In this document: piece after piece, positions 44,563-53,993 of the stretch
How the letters are laid out: the number at the start of each line of letters is the position of its first letter
Numbering within the stretch: position 1 is the first letter of the stretch
Source: a bacterium
Lineage (GTDB): Bacteria > Planctomycetota > SZUA-567
NCBI GenBank assembly: GCA_003245715.1
Contig: QKCJ01000009.1
Coordinates: forward strand, 1 to 58,635
DNA: 58,635 nt
Reading direction: 5' to 3'
Translations under genes and position numbers: made by a program
Notes under the pieces: model-generated
The model's database searches: none
Told to the model about the DNA's origin: nothing
What the model saw: the letters and a program-made list of their open reading frames with translations, nothing else

Positions 44563-46674
44563 ATGTCAGACAATGACATAGAACAATTTTTACACGTATT
44601 TCTTCAGGAAAGCCATGACCGCTTTGAGATACTCAATCAGGAACTGGTTGAGCTTGAGGAGAATCCGCGTGATGAAGAGCGGCTCTATTCCATTCTGCGG
44701 CATGTCCACTCCTTAAAGGGCAGTGCGGGGATGTTTGGCTTTGATAATTTAAAGCAGGTCGCCCATCGCCTTGAGGATCTGATGGCGGTTGTGCATAAGT
44801 CTCCCGACCTTGTTGACCGTGATGTCATGGACGCGCTCTTTGAAGGGTGCGACTTATTGCAGGCGTCATTCAAGCGTATCATCGACAATGAAGAGACCAG
44901 TAGTCTGACCCTGCGCGAGAAGTCTTACCTTGACCATCTTGACAAGGTGATTAATTCTTTTTCTCAGGGGACATCCCTTGAGCCGCTGGTGTATGAACTG
45001 CTTACTGCGGTTGATGAACTTTTTCCTTCGCTTGAGGGGATTATTGACGTTGCCGGTTTGGCTGAGTGCTGTAAAAAAGTCCGCAGTGTTCTTGATGCCT
45101 CATCCGGGCAGGATCAGCTTAAAGCTGACAAACAGGTCTATTTTGCCGAAACCGACCTTACGTCGCAGTATGGAACTATCGCCGCACTTCTGGCTAAGGC
45201 GCAGAATTCTCCGCTTGAGGATGATGAGGCGAAAGCTTTTTTCAAGGTCTTTGCCGGATTTATCGAGGTTGTCTCCAAAGCCGGAATTGAAGAAATTGCT
45301 GAGGTCATTCAGGATGCGAAAGACAGTGTTGAGGTTTTTGCGGATCTTGATCTTGATTTTGATTCCCTTCAGAGTGAGTATTATAAAGACACACTTAAGT
45401 CCATACTCGCCTACGCTCAAACCCCAAAAGAAGAGGTGGCTGACGCCTCCGGGCAGAGCCGGGTCAAGCGGGCGGAGTCGGCCGTTGTCAAGAAGACGGT
45501 GCGTATTGAAGAAGCAAAGATTGACCACTTCCTTGAGAATGTCGGCGAGATGATAATTCTTGGCGAGGTCTTTAATAACCTGCAGAAGCAGTATGCAAAG
45601 ATTTCTGGAACCAAGTATCAGGAACTGTTGCGCGAGTTTAAGGGGGCGAGTGCTGATTTTGCCAAGCAGGTTTTTCATCTGCAGGCATCGCTTATGGATA
45701 TCAGACGAGTTGAGATTCGTAATGTCACAGCAAGTCTTGGGCGGATGGTGCGCGATACGGCTAATTCGCTTGGCAAAAAAATCAACCTGGTGGTCGGGGG
45801 GGAGAGCGCGGTTATTGACAAGAGCATGCTTGATGACGTTAATGCCTGTCTGGTTCATATCGTCAGGAATTCCTGCGACCATGGTATTGAACTTCCGGAT
45901 GAGCGTATTGCCTGCGGCAAGGATTCGCAGGGTGTTATCGGTATTGAGGCGAGTAATGAAGATGATGCGCTGATACTCAAGGTTACTGATGATGGCAAGG
46001 GGATTGATCTTGAAAAGCTCAAGGCCAAGGCGGTTGAATCGGGGAAGGTGAGTGTGGCTGAAATTTCCCAGATGAGCGACAAGCAGATCCGTGATATGGT
46101 CTTCTATGATGGGCTTTCAACGGCCAAGCAGGTCTCTGATATTTCCGGGCGCGGGGTGGGGATGAGTTCGGTGCTTGAGGATATCCGCCGTATCGGGGGC
46201 AGTATTGATCTTAAGAGTACCCCCGGTGTCGGCACTGAAGTAACGCTGCGTATTCCGCTTTCGATTATGCTCTCGGTTCTTGAGGGGCTGATTATCAAAG
46301 TCGGCGACAATGGTTATATTGTTCCGGTGCGCAATGTTGTCGAGACGATTTATTTCAGTGATGACAAGATTGAGACCTTCCAGCAGAGGGGCGAGTTTGT
46401 TCAGGTCAGGGGCGGCCTGCTTCCGCTTATCAGGTTGTCTGAGACTTTTGGCGTTGAAAAAGGCAAACGTGGCGGAATCGGGGTTATCATCAAAAACAGT
46501 GAAGGTGTTGAGTATTGCCTTATGGTCGAGGAAATTATGGACCACCAGCAGGTTGTTATCAAACGCATTGGCGGGCTTGAGAAACTACCGGGCATTCTCG
46601 GCGGCGCGTTACTTGGTGACGGTACAATCGGTCTGGTGCTTAATATTGACTTTTTCAGTTCGCTCTGCTCTTGA
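44563..46674 (+). CDS. cheA: chemotaxis histidine kinase CheA
   Basis: CheA of 703 residues. The P1/Hpt phospho-acceptor His is in HVHSLKGSAGMFGF near residue 47. A helical, divergent linker lies at 125-315. The P3 dimerisation domain begins near 320. The P4 kinase contains the N box SCDHGIELPDERI near 437 and G boxes DDGKGID and GRGVGMSSV. A P5 CheW-like domain occupies the last 135 residues. No recognisable P2 (CheY-docking) domain. AGGAAG precedes the ATG. CheW, CheR and a full CheB are absent from the window. Confidence 0.96.
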   Translation: MSDNDIEQFLHVFLQESHDRFEILNQELVELEENPRDEERLYSILRHVHSLKGSAGMFGFDNLKQVAHRLEDLMAVVHKSPDLVDRDVMDALFEGCDLLQASFKRIIDNEETSSLTLREKSYLDHLDKVINSFSQGTSLEPLVYELLTAVDELFPSLEGIIDVAGLAECCKKVRSVLDASSGQDQLKADKQVYFAETDLTSQYGTIAALLAKAQNSPLEDDEAKAFFKVFAGFIEVVSKAGIEEIAEVIQDAKDSVEVFADLDLDFDSLQSEYYKDTLKSILAYAQTPKEEVADASGQSRVKRAESAVVKKTVRIEEAKIDHFLENVGEMIILGEVFNNLQKQYAKISGTKYQELLREFKGASADFAKQVFHLQASLMDIRRVEIRNVTASLGRMVRDTANSLGKKINLVVGGESAVIDKSMLDDVNACLVHIVRNSCDHGIELPDERIACGKDSQGVIGIEASNEDDALILKVTDDGKGIDLEKLKAKAVESGKVSVAEISQMSDKQIRDMVFYDGLSTAKQVSDISGRGVGMSSVLEDIRRIGGSIDLKSTPGVGTEVTLRIPLSIMLSVLEGLIIKVGDNGYIVPVRNVVETIYFSDDKIETFQQRGEFVQVRGGLLPLIRLSETFGVEKGKRGGIGVIIKNSEGVEYCLMVEEIMDHQQVVIKRIGGLEKLPGILGGALLGDGTIGLVLNIDFFSSLCS

Positions 46675-47107
46675 GATGTTTGTTGATTTCATCAGCAATT
46701 GCGCCGCCCTGTATGGGTTTTTTCATGATGCTGGCCGCGCCATAAATTCTGGCGATTGCGCAATCCTCACGGTTGAGCGCGTTGCCGGTAATCAGAACCA
46801 GCGTCTTTTTGAACTCTTCATCACGGCTTAAGGTTTCAAGAATATCGATACCTGAAACGGGAAAAAGATTGATATCCAGAATACAGCAGTCTGGTTTGTG
46901 GTTTTTAATCATTTTCAGAGTTGCCAGGCTGCTATCCGCGCTCCAGACACTGAAGCCGCGTTTGAGCAGTTGCGTACGTAAAAAAACCCGCGCGTGGTCA
47001 TCGCTGTCCCCAATACCGACTGTCTTCCCGTAATTGTTGACAGTATCGGGTCGGAATTTCCTGTACAGCTCTTCAATTTTATCAAGAGTCCATTTGCTTT
47101 CACTCAT
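46655..47107 (-). CDS. receiver-domain response regulator
   Basis: 150 residues: a 25-residue N-terminal helix, then one receiver domain (GDSDDHARVFLR, phospho-acceptor Asp in CCILDINLFP, Thr in LITGN, Lys in IMKKP). There is no output domain, so it acts as a CheY-like shuttle. It runs convergent to cheA and its last 20 bp overlap the cheA 3' end. AGGGTG precedes the ATG. Confidence 0.9.
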   Translation of the reverse strand: MSESKWTLDKIEELYRKFRPDTVNNYGKTVGIGDSDDHARVFLRTQLLKRGFSVWSADSSLATLKMIKNHKPDCCILDINLFPVSGIDILETLSRDEEFKKTLVLITGNALNREDCAIARIYGAASIMKKPIQGGAIADEINKHLKSRAN

Positions 47108-47125
47108 CTGTTCACCCTATTACCA

Positions 47126-47983
47126 TCAAACTTCATGCAGAAGAAGATTCTGTTCTTTAATTATACAGTTTTTCTCGTCATTGGCGATAAAGCTGACGGG
47201 GCCATTTATATTCGATGTTGCCATTTTAAAGTAACGTTTTATGTAGATCTGTGTTCCTGACTGAATAGCTCTGTTGACTGCAATGCAGGCAACCGCCTCA
47301 TCGCTGTAATGTTCTTTGATTTTCTGGATGTCTTTTCGCAGAACCGAGATCTCCTTGTCAAAATTGCGGCAACGGCTTACTTCGGTGTCGATATCCGGAC
47401 CTAGTTTCAGTCCGTAATCGCGTTCTCTTACTGCCCTTTGAAGCATGGGACCGAGTCGGTCAAGAAGATGCTGGAGTTCAAATTCTTTTTTATCCAGTTT
47501 CTCCTGCAGAAAGGCAGTGTCTTCAATGCGCTGAAAGTTAACCCCGACGGTTAAAATCGAAGACCCCGGTCCACTGCATTCAACTGAGTGCAGAAGAATT
47601 CCTTTAAGCGCGGTGACGTGACAGTCACGCAGGATGGTCTTGGGTCCTGACAGCTGTCCGCAGATATTGATATTGGAGTTTTCCACGCGGATAACCGTGG
47701 AGAGGTTGCCATTACAGCGAATCCCTACATCTCTGATTCCGCCGAGGCTGATATCGTCGGTGGCTGTTATCAGGTTTCTGGTTGATCCGGTAATATTGCC
47801 GCCAACGTTGATGCTTCCGCCTGCGGTAAGGTTTGTATTCTCGCAATCGCCGCCGATATTGATATCCCCGGCGGCTTTGATATTAATATACCCCCTGACA
47901 TCACCATCAATGCGGATGTGTCCGTTATATTCAATGTCGCCTTTTTTTTGATTCAGGCTTCCTGGTATTCTGTGTTCGCGCAT
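47126..47983 (-). CDS. short FapA/DUF342-like protein
   Basis: 285 residues. Residues 12-150 form a Gly/Asn-rich beta-helix with repeats such as HIRIDGDVRGYINIKAAGDI and GGSINVGGNITGS. A coiled coil follows (about 165-230), then a short domain ending in a beta strand. This matches the central and C-terminal portion of FapA (DUF342) proteins, which are usually 450-600 residues, so the N-terminal half is missing. FapA-like proteins are linked to flagellar or polar assembly. It lies 18 bp upstream of the receiver gene on the same strand. Confidence 0.78.
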   Translation of the reverse strand: MREHRIPGSLNQKKGDIEYNGHIRIDGDVRGYINIKAAGDINIGGDCENTNLTAGGSINVGGNITGSTRNLITATDDISLGGIRDVGIRCNGNLSTVIRVENSNINICGQLSGPKTILRDCHVTALKGILLHSVECSGPGSSILTVGVNFQRIEDTAFLQEKLDKKEFELQHLLDRLGPMLQRAVRERDYGLKLGPDIDTEVSRCRNFDKEISVLRKDIQKIKEHYSDEAVACIAVNRAIQSGTQIYIKRYFKMATSNINGPVSFIANDEKNCIIKEQNLLLHEV

Positions 47984-48131
47984 TATTGCCCTGTTGCATT
48001 ATCAGCAGAAATGAGTATAACCATATTGTTATTAAAGCTACATTTTTTGTATAAAGTATGATAACATTTTACCGTATCTGCGCAAGTTCGTTTTTTATTA
48101 TCTTGGCATTTTTTGAGAGATTAAACCGCAT

Positions 48132-48908
48132 ATGATTATAACTAGCCGCAAGAATGAGCAGATTAAAGATCTGGTCCGTATCGCGAAAAATCCGGATCGT
48201 TCGTCATTCCTTGCCGAGGGGATTCATCTTGCGCAGGAAGCGCTGCTTTCAGCGGTTGAGCTTAAGTCACTGATTCTTACCCAGCAGGCTATTGATAAGC
48301 CTGAGGTTAAATCATTGCAGGCGGAGGCGTCTTTACGCGGAGCGGAAATCCTGACTGTAAGCGAGGATTGTTATAAGAAATTTTCACGCCTTAACAGTCC
48401 GGAGGGGGTGGCGGTGTTGCTGGCGGCAGAGCCTCTTAGCCTTGAGAGTGTTTTTACGACCGGGGCCAGACTGGTTGTCGGTTGCTCGGTGCAGGATCCG
48501 GGGAATGCGGGGGCTATTGTCCGGGTGGCTGAGGCGGCCGGGTTTAATGGTTGTGTTTTTATCGGCGGTGCGGATGTACTGGGTGGACGCTTTCTTCGCG
48601 CGGCAATGGGAAGCTCATTCCGTTTGCCATGTATCCGGGCTGGTGAGTTAGAATTTATCAGCGCCTCACAGAAGGCGGGGCTAACCTTGTATGCCGCTAA
48701 CTACTCGCAGCGGGCCAATGACTACAGTCAGGTTGCTTATCAGGCTCCGCTGGCTGTCTGCATGGGGTCGGAGGGGCAGGGCGTTCCTGAAGCGATAACT
48801 GCCGTCGCAACTGAAATATACATACCCATGTGCGGAAAAATTGAAAGCCTTAATGTCTCGGTTGCGGCAGGAATAATTCTCTACCATATCAAACATTGCT
48901 CTGCTTGA
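48132..48908 (+). CDS. SpoU/TrmH-type RNA 2'-O-methyltransferase
   Basis: 258-residue SPOUT methyltransferase. The N-terminal substrate-binding domain (FLAEGIHLAQEALL) is followed by motif I (NAGAIVRVAEAAGFNG), motif II (VCMGSEGQGVP) and the knotted motif III (IPMCGKIESLNVSVAAGI). It probably methylates a ribose in rRNA (RlmB/TsnR-like) rather than tRNA; the exact site cannot be told. It ends 16 bp from the stop of the opposing 1,090-residue gene. Confidence 0.92.
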   Translation: MIITSRKNEQIKDLVRIAKNPDRSSFLAEGIHLAQEALLSAVELKSLILTQQAIDKPEVKSLQAEASLRGAEILTVSEDCYKKFSRLNSPEGVAVLLAAEPLSLESVFTTGARLVVGCSVQDPGNAGAIVRVAEAAGFNGCVFIGGADVLGGRFLRAAMGSSFRLPCIRAGELEFISASQKAGLTLYAANYSQRANDYSQVAYQAPLAVCMGSEGQGVPEAITAVATEIYIPMCGKIESLNVSVAAGIILYHIKHCSA

Positions 48909-48924
48909 TCCCTGGCAACAGACT

Positions 48925-51900
48925 CTAGCGTTTGAGGATTTCGCAGCCGCCCGGCAGGTCGATGAATTTATTGATAATCAGTTCATATAATTCCGGGCAT
49001 TTATAAAACAGCAGTTTTCCTGAATCAATCGCACTCTTCATGTAAATACTGTAATGACGGCGCCAGTTGGTGCGTTCATTCTCTTCCATATAGATAGCCG
49101 CTTTCTGGCGGACTTCCTTGTCGCGTTTGCGCAGATTCCAGCGGACCTCGGCGTAAGCGGCGACAAGTGTGTCACTGTTCATTATATCAACTCCCGCAGA
49201 CGCTTTACTGGTGTCGAATCTGAAGTCTGAGAGGGTATTCCAAAGTATCTCCTCACGCATATTCGCCCGTTCAAAATAAGCAGGGATGACAAGGCGGCCG
49301 CAGTCCACGCCAGCGCGCGGTGCCATCATAAAGCCCAGTATACCGTTAGCCGGTGCGACAATAATAATCGGCGGAATACGCATGAGAATGCGGTGTACCT
49401 TTTTGGCTGAGGGTATGAGCGATTCCTTGAAGATCAGCGGGTCGCGGAATTCCGCATCACGGATGGACTCGATAACCGCATCGCGGCTGTTGACACAGTC
49501 GTTCTCCGGTTTGTAGCGTTCGTTCAATGAAAATGGCAGATACGGCTCTTTTAGCTTGGCGACAAGTCGGGCGTTACGGCGCATACATTTGATCTCATGC
49601 ATGGCGAGGTCTTCAGGTTTGAACTCAATACCGGTCTCCGTCAGATTGTCCTTGGCCATATGTGTATCTTCAATCAGTCGGGGTAGCATCTCGTCGCGGA
49701 CTTTTTCGACAATGCGCTCAAGCCGCCCGGCCTTGACCTTGAAATTCTGGATCTGATGCTTGAACTGAGAAATGAGTTTTTTCTTCTCTTTATTCGCGAC
49801 CTGCGACTGTACTTTTTCAAGTTCAATCTCGGTATTGTTCTGCTCTTCCCTTATTTCCCTGGCTTCATCATCAACCTTCTTGAGGATATCATCGAGGATT
49901 CCCTTCTGCATATTATTGTTGATGATTTTGCGCCATGAGCGGTCTGCTTTCCAGAGCGGGGTGTTTCGGTGATTCAACTCAAGGTCTTCATTAGCTGTGG
50001 GTGGAAGAAGGCCGCGCGAGGTTAAGTCAATAAGCTCGTCGGAATAAAACACCAGCTGGGAATCCATGTTAAACACGGGTTCACCCTGCGGCTCGGCACA
50101 TTCCTTGAGAATCTGCTTGCACTTTTTTCGGTCAAACCATAACGGGGAATGCCCCAGAAGACCCCAGCGCAAAAATCCCCGGAAAAACGGTTCTTCACCC
50201 TTATCAACGCCCTTGACCAGTTGAAGCGCGGCAAGTTCATAGACACTCCAGAGGGTATCGACCATCTCCTTTTCGATAACCTTCAGCTCGCGGTTGACAT
50301 TGGTCAGAATTAATTTGCGCTTGCTCTCTTCAGCTTCGAGTTTGGCTATTTGTTTGTCATCCACTTTTTTCTTACCGATACCAAGGAAACCTTTGCCGGT
50401 GTTTTCGGCCGCTTCATTAAGTTCCTTGCGTATATCCTTGATTCGCGGAGTCTGTGCGTCGCCATAACTCTTGAGCGCCATAGCGTAAATGCCCCAGCCA
50501 AAGAGCGCCTCTGACGGGATTTCATATTTGGCGAATATCTGGTAAAGCGGTTCGTCCACAGCCGCCTCCATGCAGGTTGTCAGGGTCGCATCGGTGCTGT
50601 CATCGCGGTTTATCAGAATCTGTTTCTGTAAGATCGCAATGTCATAAGCTTCCTTAAGATCTGCTTCCAGCGGCTCGGGCGGTTTGGGCGGCTGGTAATC
50701 CTCTGTTTCATCTTCCGGAGGAGGTGGTGGTGGCGGAGGATTGATCCGGTCTTTAAGCTTCTGCATGGTGTTTTCAAGAATGTCACGCGGCGGAATCCTC
50801 TGGATCTCACGGCGCTGGCGGGTGAATTCATTCTTCACGCGGTCTGACGGACCTTCTTCAGCACTTTCAATTTCGACCCGCTTCTGTTCAAGTTTTTCAA
50901 TCTGAAGAAGAAAATCAATCCGCTTGCTTGTTGCTGCAATGATTTCCTGAGAAAAACCGGGATTCTTTAACTGGTCAATGCTGCTGAGGATTTCGTCAAT
51001 GCCGGAATATACTTTGGCTGCACCGGAACGCGGTGTCGCTAAAGTGAGCCTGCGGATTTTTGTTGTTGCCGCAGAGTCATCCTGCTGCTCATCATCCTCG
51101 AAACTTCCCTCTTCACCCTCGCCTGAGTCTTCTTCGCCGGCGTTATCCGTCACCCCTTCTGCTGTTTCTGCCGGCTCAGTTTCCGCAAAATCAACAGTTG
51201 CCGCAGGTAAAGGCTCTGCCTTTTGAACCGGGCTTGGGATATCAATATCCTCGGGCTCTTCCTGAATTGCCTGCAACTCCTCGGAATCTTCCGGTTCCTC
51301 AATTTTCTTTTGCGGCGCAATTGCTTGCGCCTGCTTTATCGGGGCTTGCGGTGGCGGCGTTGGCTTCTGTGGAACCGGCTTCAGCTGTTCTGGCTGCTGC
51401 GGCGCAGAGGCGTCAAAGCTAAAGTTCTTTTCGCAGAAATTAATGATATCACCCGCACGGATGATCGTGCCGATGCCTCCGGGTTTATTGTTTACCTGCA
51501 GGGCAGAGGTGTTTTGTGTGATAACAAGCTGACCCTGTTCATCAAGTTTGACGGTCATGCTGTCAGGCTCAGGTTTGGGCGGAATTTTCGGAGCATTCTT
51601 TGTATAGAGCTTGGCTTCGACAAACTGGTTCTTGATTGTAAATAAGTCCTTGGCAAGAATGGTGGCCAGTTTGATTGCCATTTCAGGCTTGGTCCTGAAA
51701 AACATCTGCGCCTGAGTTTCCGGTATCCTGTAGATGGAGCATTTGGTCTTGGTTATTGCTGTAGCCGAACGCGGGGTCTTGAGCAGACAACCGGTAATGC
51801 CAAGAAAACACCCCGGGCCACAGCGTTCATTGAGCTGGATGTTGCGCATGGATAACTCGACTGTACCCTCCTGAATCAGATACAGGTCGCGTGCGTTTGT

Positions 51901-52197
51901 GTCGCCTTCGCGGAAGATTACCTCGCCAGCCTTGTAGACCTTGATGAAACTGCTGGATTTCTGGTTTTCCGCATTCTCTTTTTCCAGAGACTGTTTGTCG
52001 AGAATACCCTTTACCTGGGCCGAGGTCAGATAACCTTTGGCCAGAAGAATTGTGCCGAGTTTAGGGACATCTTTCCCGGATCTCTCATAATCCATCTGCA
52101 CAGAAAGACATTCCTGTATCTGTGCAAGTGTGACTAACCCTTGTTCCAGAGCTATTTTACCGAATTTTCCGACTTTATTTGCCTGAAGCGAAGTCAT
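48925..52197 (-). CDS. cyclic-nucleotide-domain protein, 1,090 aa
   Basis: Large cytoplasmic protein. Residues 5-65 resemble the N-terminal alpha module before many PVC/delta-type regulators and GspE proteins (FGKIALEQGLVTLAQIQECL, then GTILLAKGYLT). Residues 85-200 are a cNMP-binding/Crp-type domain (VIFREGDTNARDLYLIQEG). Residues 270-420 are Pro/Glu/Gln-rich and disordered. A PPPPPPPP run lies near 490. The remaining C-terminal 600 residues are helical and unknown to me, ending in a DLPGGCEILKR tail. The ATG at 52197 is preferred over an upstream TTG. It is followed closely upstream by the acidic zinc-ribbon gene on the same strand. Confidence 0.82.
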   Translation of the reverse strand: MTSLQANKVGKFGKIALEQGLVTLAQIQECLSVQMDYERSGKDVPKLGTILLAKGYLTSAQVKGILDKQSLEKENAENQKSSSFIKVYKAGEVIFREGDTNARDLYLIQEGTVELSMRNIQLNERCGPGCFLGITGCLLKTPRSATAITKTKCSIYRIPETQAQMFFRTKPEMAIKLATILAKDLFTIKNQFVEAKLYTKNAPKIPPKPEPDSMTVKLDEQGQLVITQNTSALQVNNKPGGIGTIIRAGDIINFCEKNFSFDASAPQQPEQLKPVPQKPTPPPQAPIKQAQAIAPQKKIEEPEDSEELQAIQEEPEDIDIPSPVQKAEPLPAATVDFAETEPAETAEGVTDNAGEEDSGEGEEGSFEDDEQQDDSAATTKIRRLTLATPRSGAAKVYSGIDEILSSIDQLKNPGFSQEIIAATSKRIDFLLQIEKLEQKRVEIESAEEGPSDRVKNEFTRQRREIQRIPPRDILENTMQKLKDRINPPPPPPPPEDETEDYQPPKPPEPLEADLKEAYDIAILQKQILINRDDSTDATLTTCMEAAVDEPLYQIFAKYEIPSEALFGWGIYAMALKSYGDAQTPRIKDIRKELNEAAENTGKGFLGIGKKKVDDKQIAKLEAEESKRKLILTNVNRELKVIEKEMVDTLWSVYELAALQLVKGVDKGEEPFFRGFLRWGLLGHSPLWFDRKKCKQILKECAEPQGEPVFNMDSQLVFYSDELIDLTSRGLLPPTANEDLELNHRNTPLWKADRSWRKIINNNMQKGILDDILKKVDDEAREIREEQNNTEIELEKVQSQVANKEKKKLISQFKHQIQNFKVKAGRLERIVEKVRDEMLPRLIEDTHMAKDNLTETGIEFKPEDLAMHEIKCMRRNARLVAKLKEPYLPFSLNERYKPENDCVNSRDAVIESIRDAEFRDPLIFKESLIPSAKKVHRILMRIPPIIIVAPANGILGFMMAPRAGVDCGRLVIPAYFERANMREEILWNTLSDFRFDTSKASAGVDIMNSDTLVAAYAEVRWNLRKRDKEVRQKAAIYMEENERTNWRRHYSIYMKSAIDSGKLLFYKCPELYELIINKFIDLPGGCEILKR

Positions 52198-52292
52198 ATA
52201 TTGTAATCTCAAAAAAGACTAACAGTTGATTAATGAAAGTTTACCTGATATTAAATTTTATTGACATTCTCGTGTTGTGTCAATCACGAAGA

Positions 52293-53534
52293 TTATTTTT
52301 TGAGCGTTAATCTCATTGCCCTGCCACAATTTTCACAGGTTATCACGCTGCCGAGTCTGCTGATGTTCTGGTGGCCGGTTGTGTGGCATTTGGGGCAAAC
52401 AAACTTGATTCTGGTTTTTGCTTTTGGCTCAGCTTCGTTTCCTGCCGGGTGCTGCGAAAAATTATCAGGCGCATAGGGTGCTGGCGATTTCTCAGGCATA
52501 CCGAGGTCAGGCGGCAGGTCATCTGGCAGATGGCTGTTTACTGCCGGGCTTAATTCATGGAAGAAGCTGCTGTCATAGTTTTTATTTGCCGGTGGTTCCT
52601 GAGTCTCGGTTAGCGGCTTGTCTTCTATCTGCTCATCGTCAGCCGGCGGGGTGAAGATGTTTTTCAGCTCTTCTTCATCCTGCTTTATATCTTCAGGTAG
52701 ATCAGGCACTTCATCTGAGGTGTCGATGATTTTCTGGAACTGCTCCGGCTCGGCATCGGTATTATTTTCCGGGGCGCTCTCTTCTGGCAGCGCTGGTTCG
52801 TTATCTTCAGTTGCTTTCTCTGCCCCCTCGTCACACTGGCTGACCTCTTCTGCTTCGTCATCGGTTGCAGGCTGCTCTGAGGACTCAGGAGAAGTTATTA
52901 ATTCTTCATTATCTTCATCGGAAGGGGAAAGAGGTTCTTCTTCAGAGAAATAATCTTCAGGTTCGTCGTAGAGTTTGTTCTCGGATTTTTCCGGCTGCAC
53001 TTCAGGTTTGTGCAGAACCGCGCTCCATTCAATACTACTTTCAGGCTCACCATAGCGGCTTTTAGTCACTGGGATGGCTGGAGCCGGGGTGATGACAGGA
53101 GCTGGTTTTTCATTATCAGAATCAGAAATTGCCTGCGGTAATGAATCAGGCTTGATAATTGTCTTAGGTTGCCTGTGCGTGTCTGTTAACTCTTCCGGTT
53201 CTGGGGCTACTGCGCCATTATTGCTCTCTGTTATATTGTCTTCGGCGAGTGTTGGTGCGGAGTTATCTTCCGGTTCAGCAAACTCAGGGGCTGTCGGCTT
53301 AATCTCGGCAAGCGGGGTTTCTGGTTCTTTATTGACGGAGTTATCCAGAACCAGTTTTTCTTCCGGCTCTTGGTTTGTGGATTTTTTTATCAGTTGTGCC
53401 AGAAGATCCTGGGCAAATTCTGCAGAATCAAAGCTCGCACTCAGAGAAAGTTCAAGGCGTCCGTCCTTGAGACTGAGGGCGGTTATTTTTATATCATCAG
53501 CTTTTAAGGTAAAATTGATCTCTTTATCAGCCAT
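52293..53534 (-). CDS. acidic protein with C-terminal zinc ribbon
   Basis: 413 residues. The N-terminal 55 residues form a small beta/alpha domain (INFTLKADDIKITALSLKDG). Residues 60-365 are almost entirely Glu/Asp/Pro/Ser and presumably disordered. The last 45 residues are a zinc ribbon (CPKC ... CENCGRAM). GGGGAAG precedes the ATG. No enzymatic motif. It lies upstream of the cyclic-nucleotide protein on the same strand and both carry long acidic Pro-rich regions, so they may work together. Confidence 0.75.
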   Translation of the reverse strand: MADKEINFTLKADDIKITALSLKDGRLELSLSASFDSAEFAQDLLAQLIKKSTNQEPEEKLVLDNSVNKEPETPLAEIKPTAPEFAEPEDNSAPTLAEDNITESNNGAVAPEPEELTDTHRQPKTIIKPDSLPQAISDSDNEKPAPVITPAPAIPVTKSRYGEPESSIEWSAVLHKPEVQPEKSENKLYDEPEDYFSEEEPLSPSDEDNEELITSPESSEQPATDDEAEEVSQCDEGAEKATEDNEPALPEESAPENNTDAEPEQFQKIIDTSDEVPDLPEDIKQDEEELKNIFTPPADDEQIEDKPLTETQEPPANKNYDSSFFHELSPAVNSHLPDDLPPDLGMPEKSPAPYAPDNFSQHPAGNEAEPKAKTRIKFVCPKCHTTGHQNISRLGSVITCENCGRAMRLTLKK

Positions 53535-53817
53535 GTTCTTCCCCGTGGTAACCAGTTATCTACGGCTATTATAATAAATCTCACCGATAAGAGAAAGAAA
53601 AAGACAGAGATAATTTTAAACGGGAAAGATTTGCGGGCTTTTGAGGTTGTCAATAAATGCCGACCCGCGCGGGAAAAACGCGGGTCGTTATTACGGGAAG
53701 ACTGCAATTACGCAGATGGGACTTTTTGCTTATTCAGGAAAAACTGGATGGCGTGGAATTAAGGTTGAGCTTTCCGACGATCTTGGCAAATGAGCTGCCG
53801 GTAACAGAAAGTGAGTC

Positions 53818-53874
53818 TCCCGCAGTGATTCCCCCCCGGAAATCAACACTCCTGAATTGAGTGTTCTTGCGGGA
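53818..53874. repeat. C7 nested-stem module B
   Basis: Outer stem TCCCGC (53818-53823) / GCGGGA (53869-53874). Exactly 7 nt after the left arm comes C7-GGAA (53831-53841), then inner hairpin AACACTC (53845-53851) / GAGTGTT (53859-53865). Same order and spacing as module A, but different stem sequences. Confidence 0.6.
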
Positions 53875-53918
53875 AACTACTTTCTTCAGAGTAGCGCCTG
53901 CGCTTTGGGCACGGCACT

Positions 53919-53972
53919 CCCCCCCTAATGTTTTCTGCATCTTCCTTTTCCCCCCGAAAAATGTTTTCTGCA
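53919..53972. repeat. tandem C-tract repeat
   Basis: AATGTTTTCTGCA occurs at 53927-53939 and again at 53960-53972, a 33-bp period. Each copy is preceded by a C tract (C7 at 53919, C6 at 53950). Confidence 0.6.
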
Positions 53973-53993
53973 ATGCTGGCAGAATAATAGTAC

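Noticed and set aside
53661..53687. GC-rich hairpin as a terminator
   Set aside because: The 9-bp stem is perfect, but neither strand has a T tract next to it, so termination is not supported. It may be part of the adjacent structured region.
53734..53973. 79-codon minus-strand frame over the C-tract repeats
   Set aside because: The start codon has no properly spaced ribosome site, and the frame includes repeat units and stem arms that are better explained by the nested-stem modules. It is not excluded; conservation of the frame would revive it.
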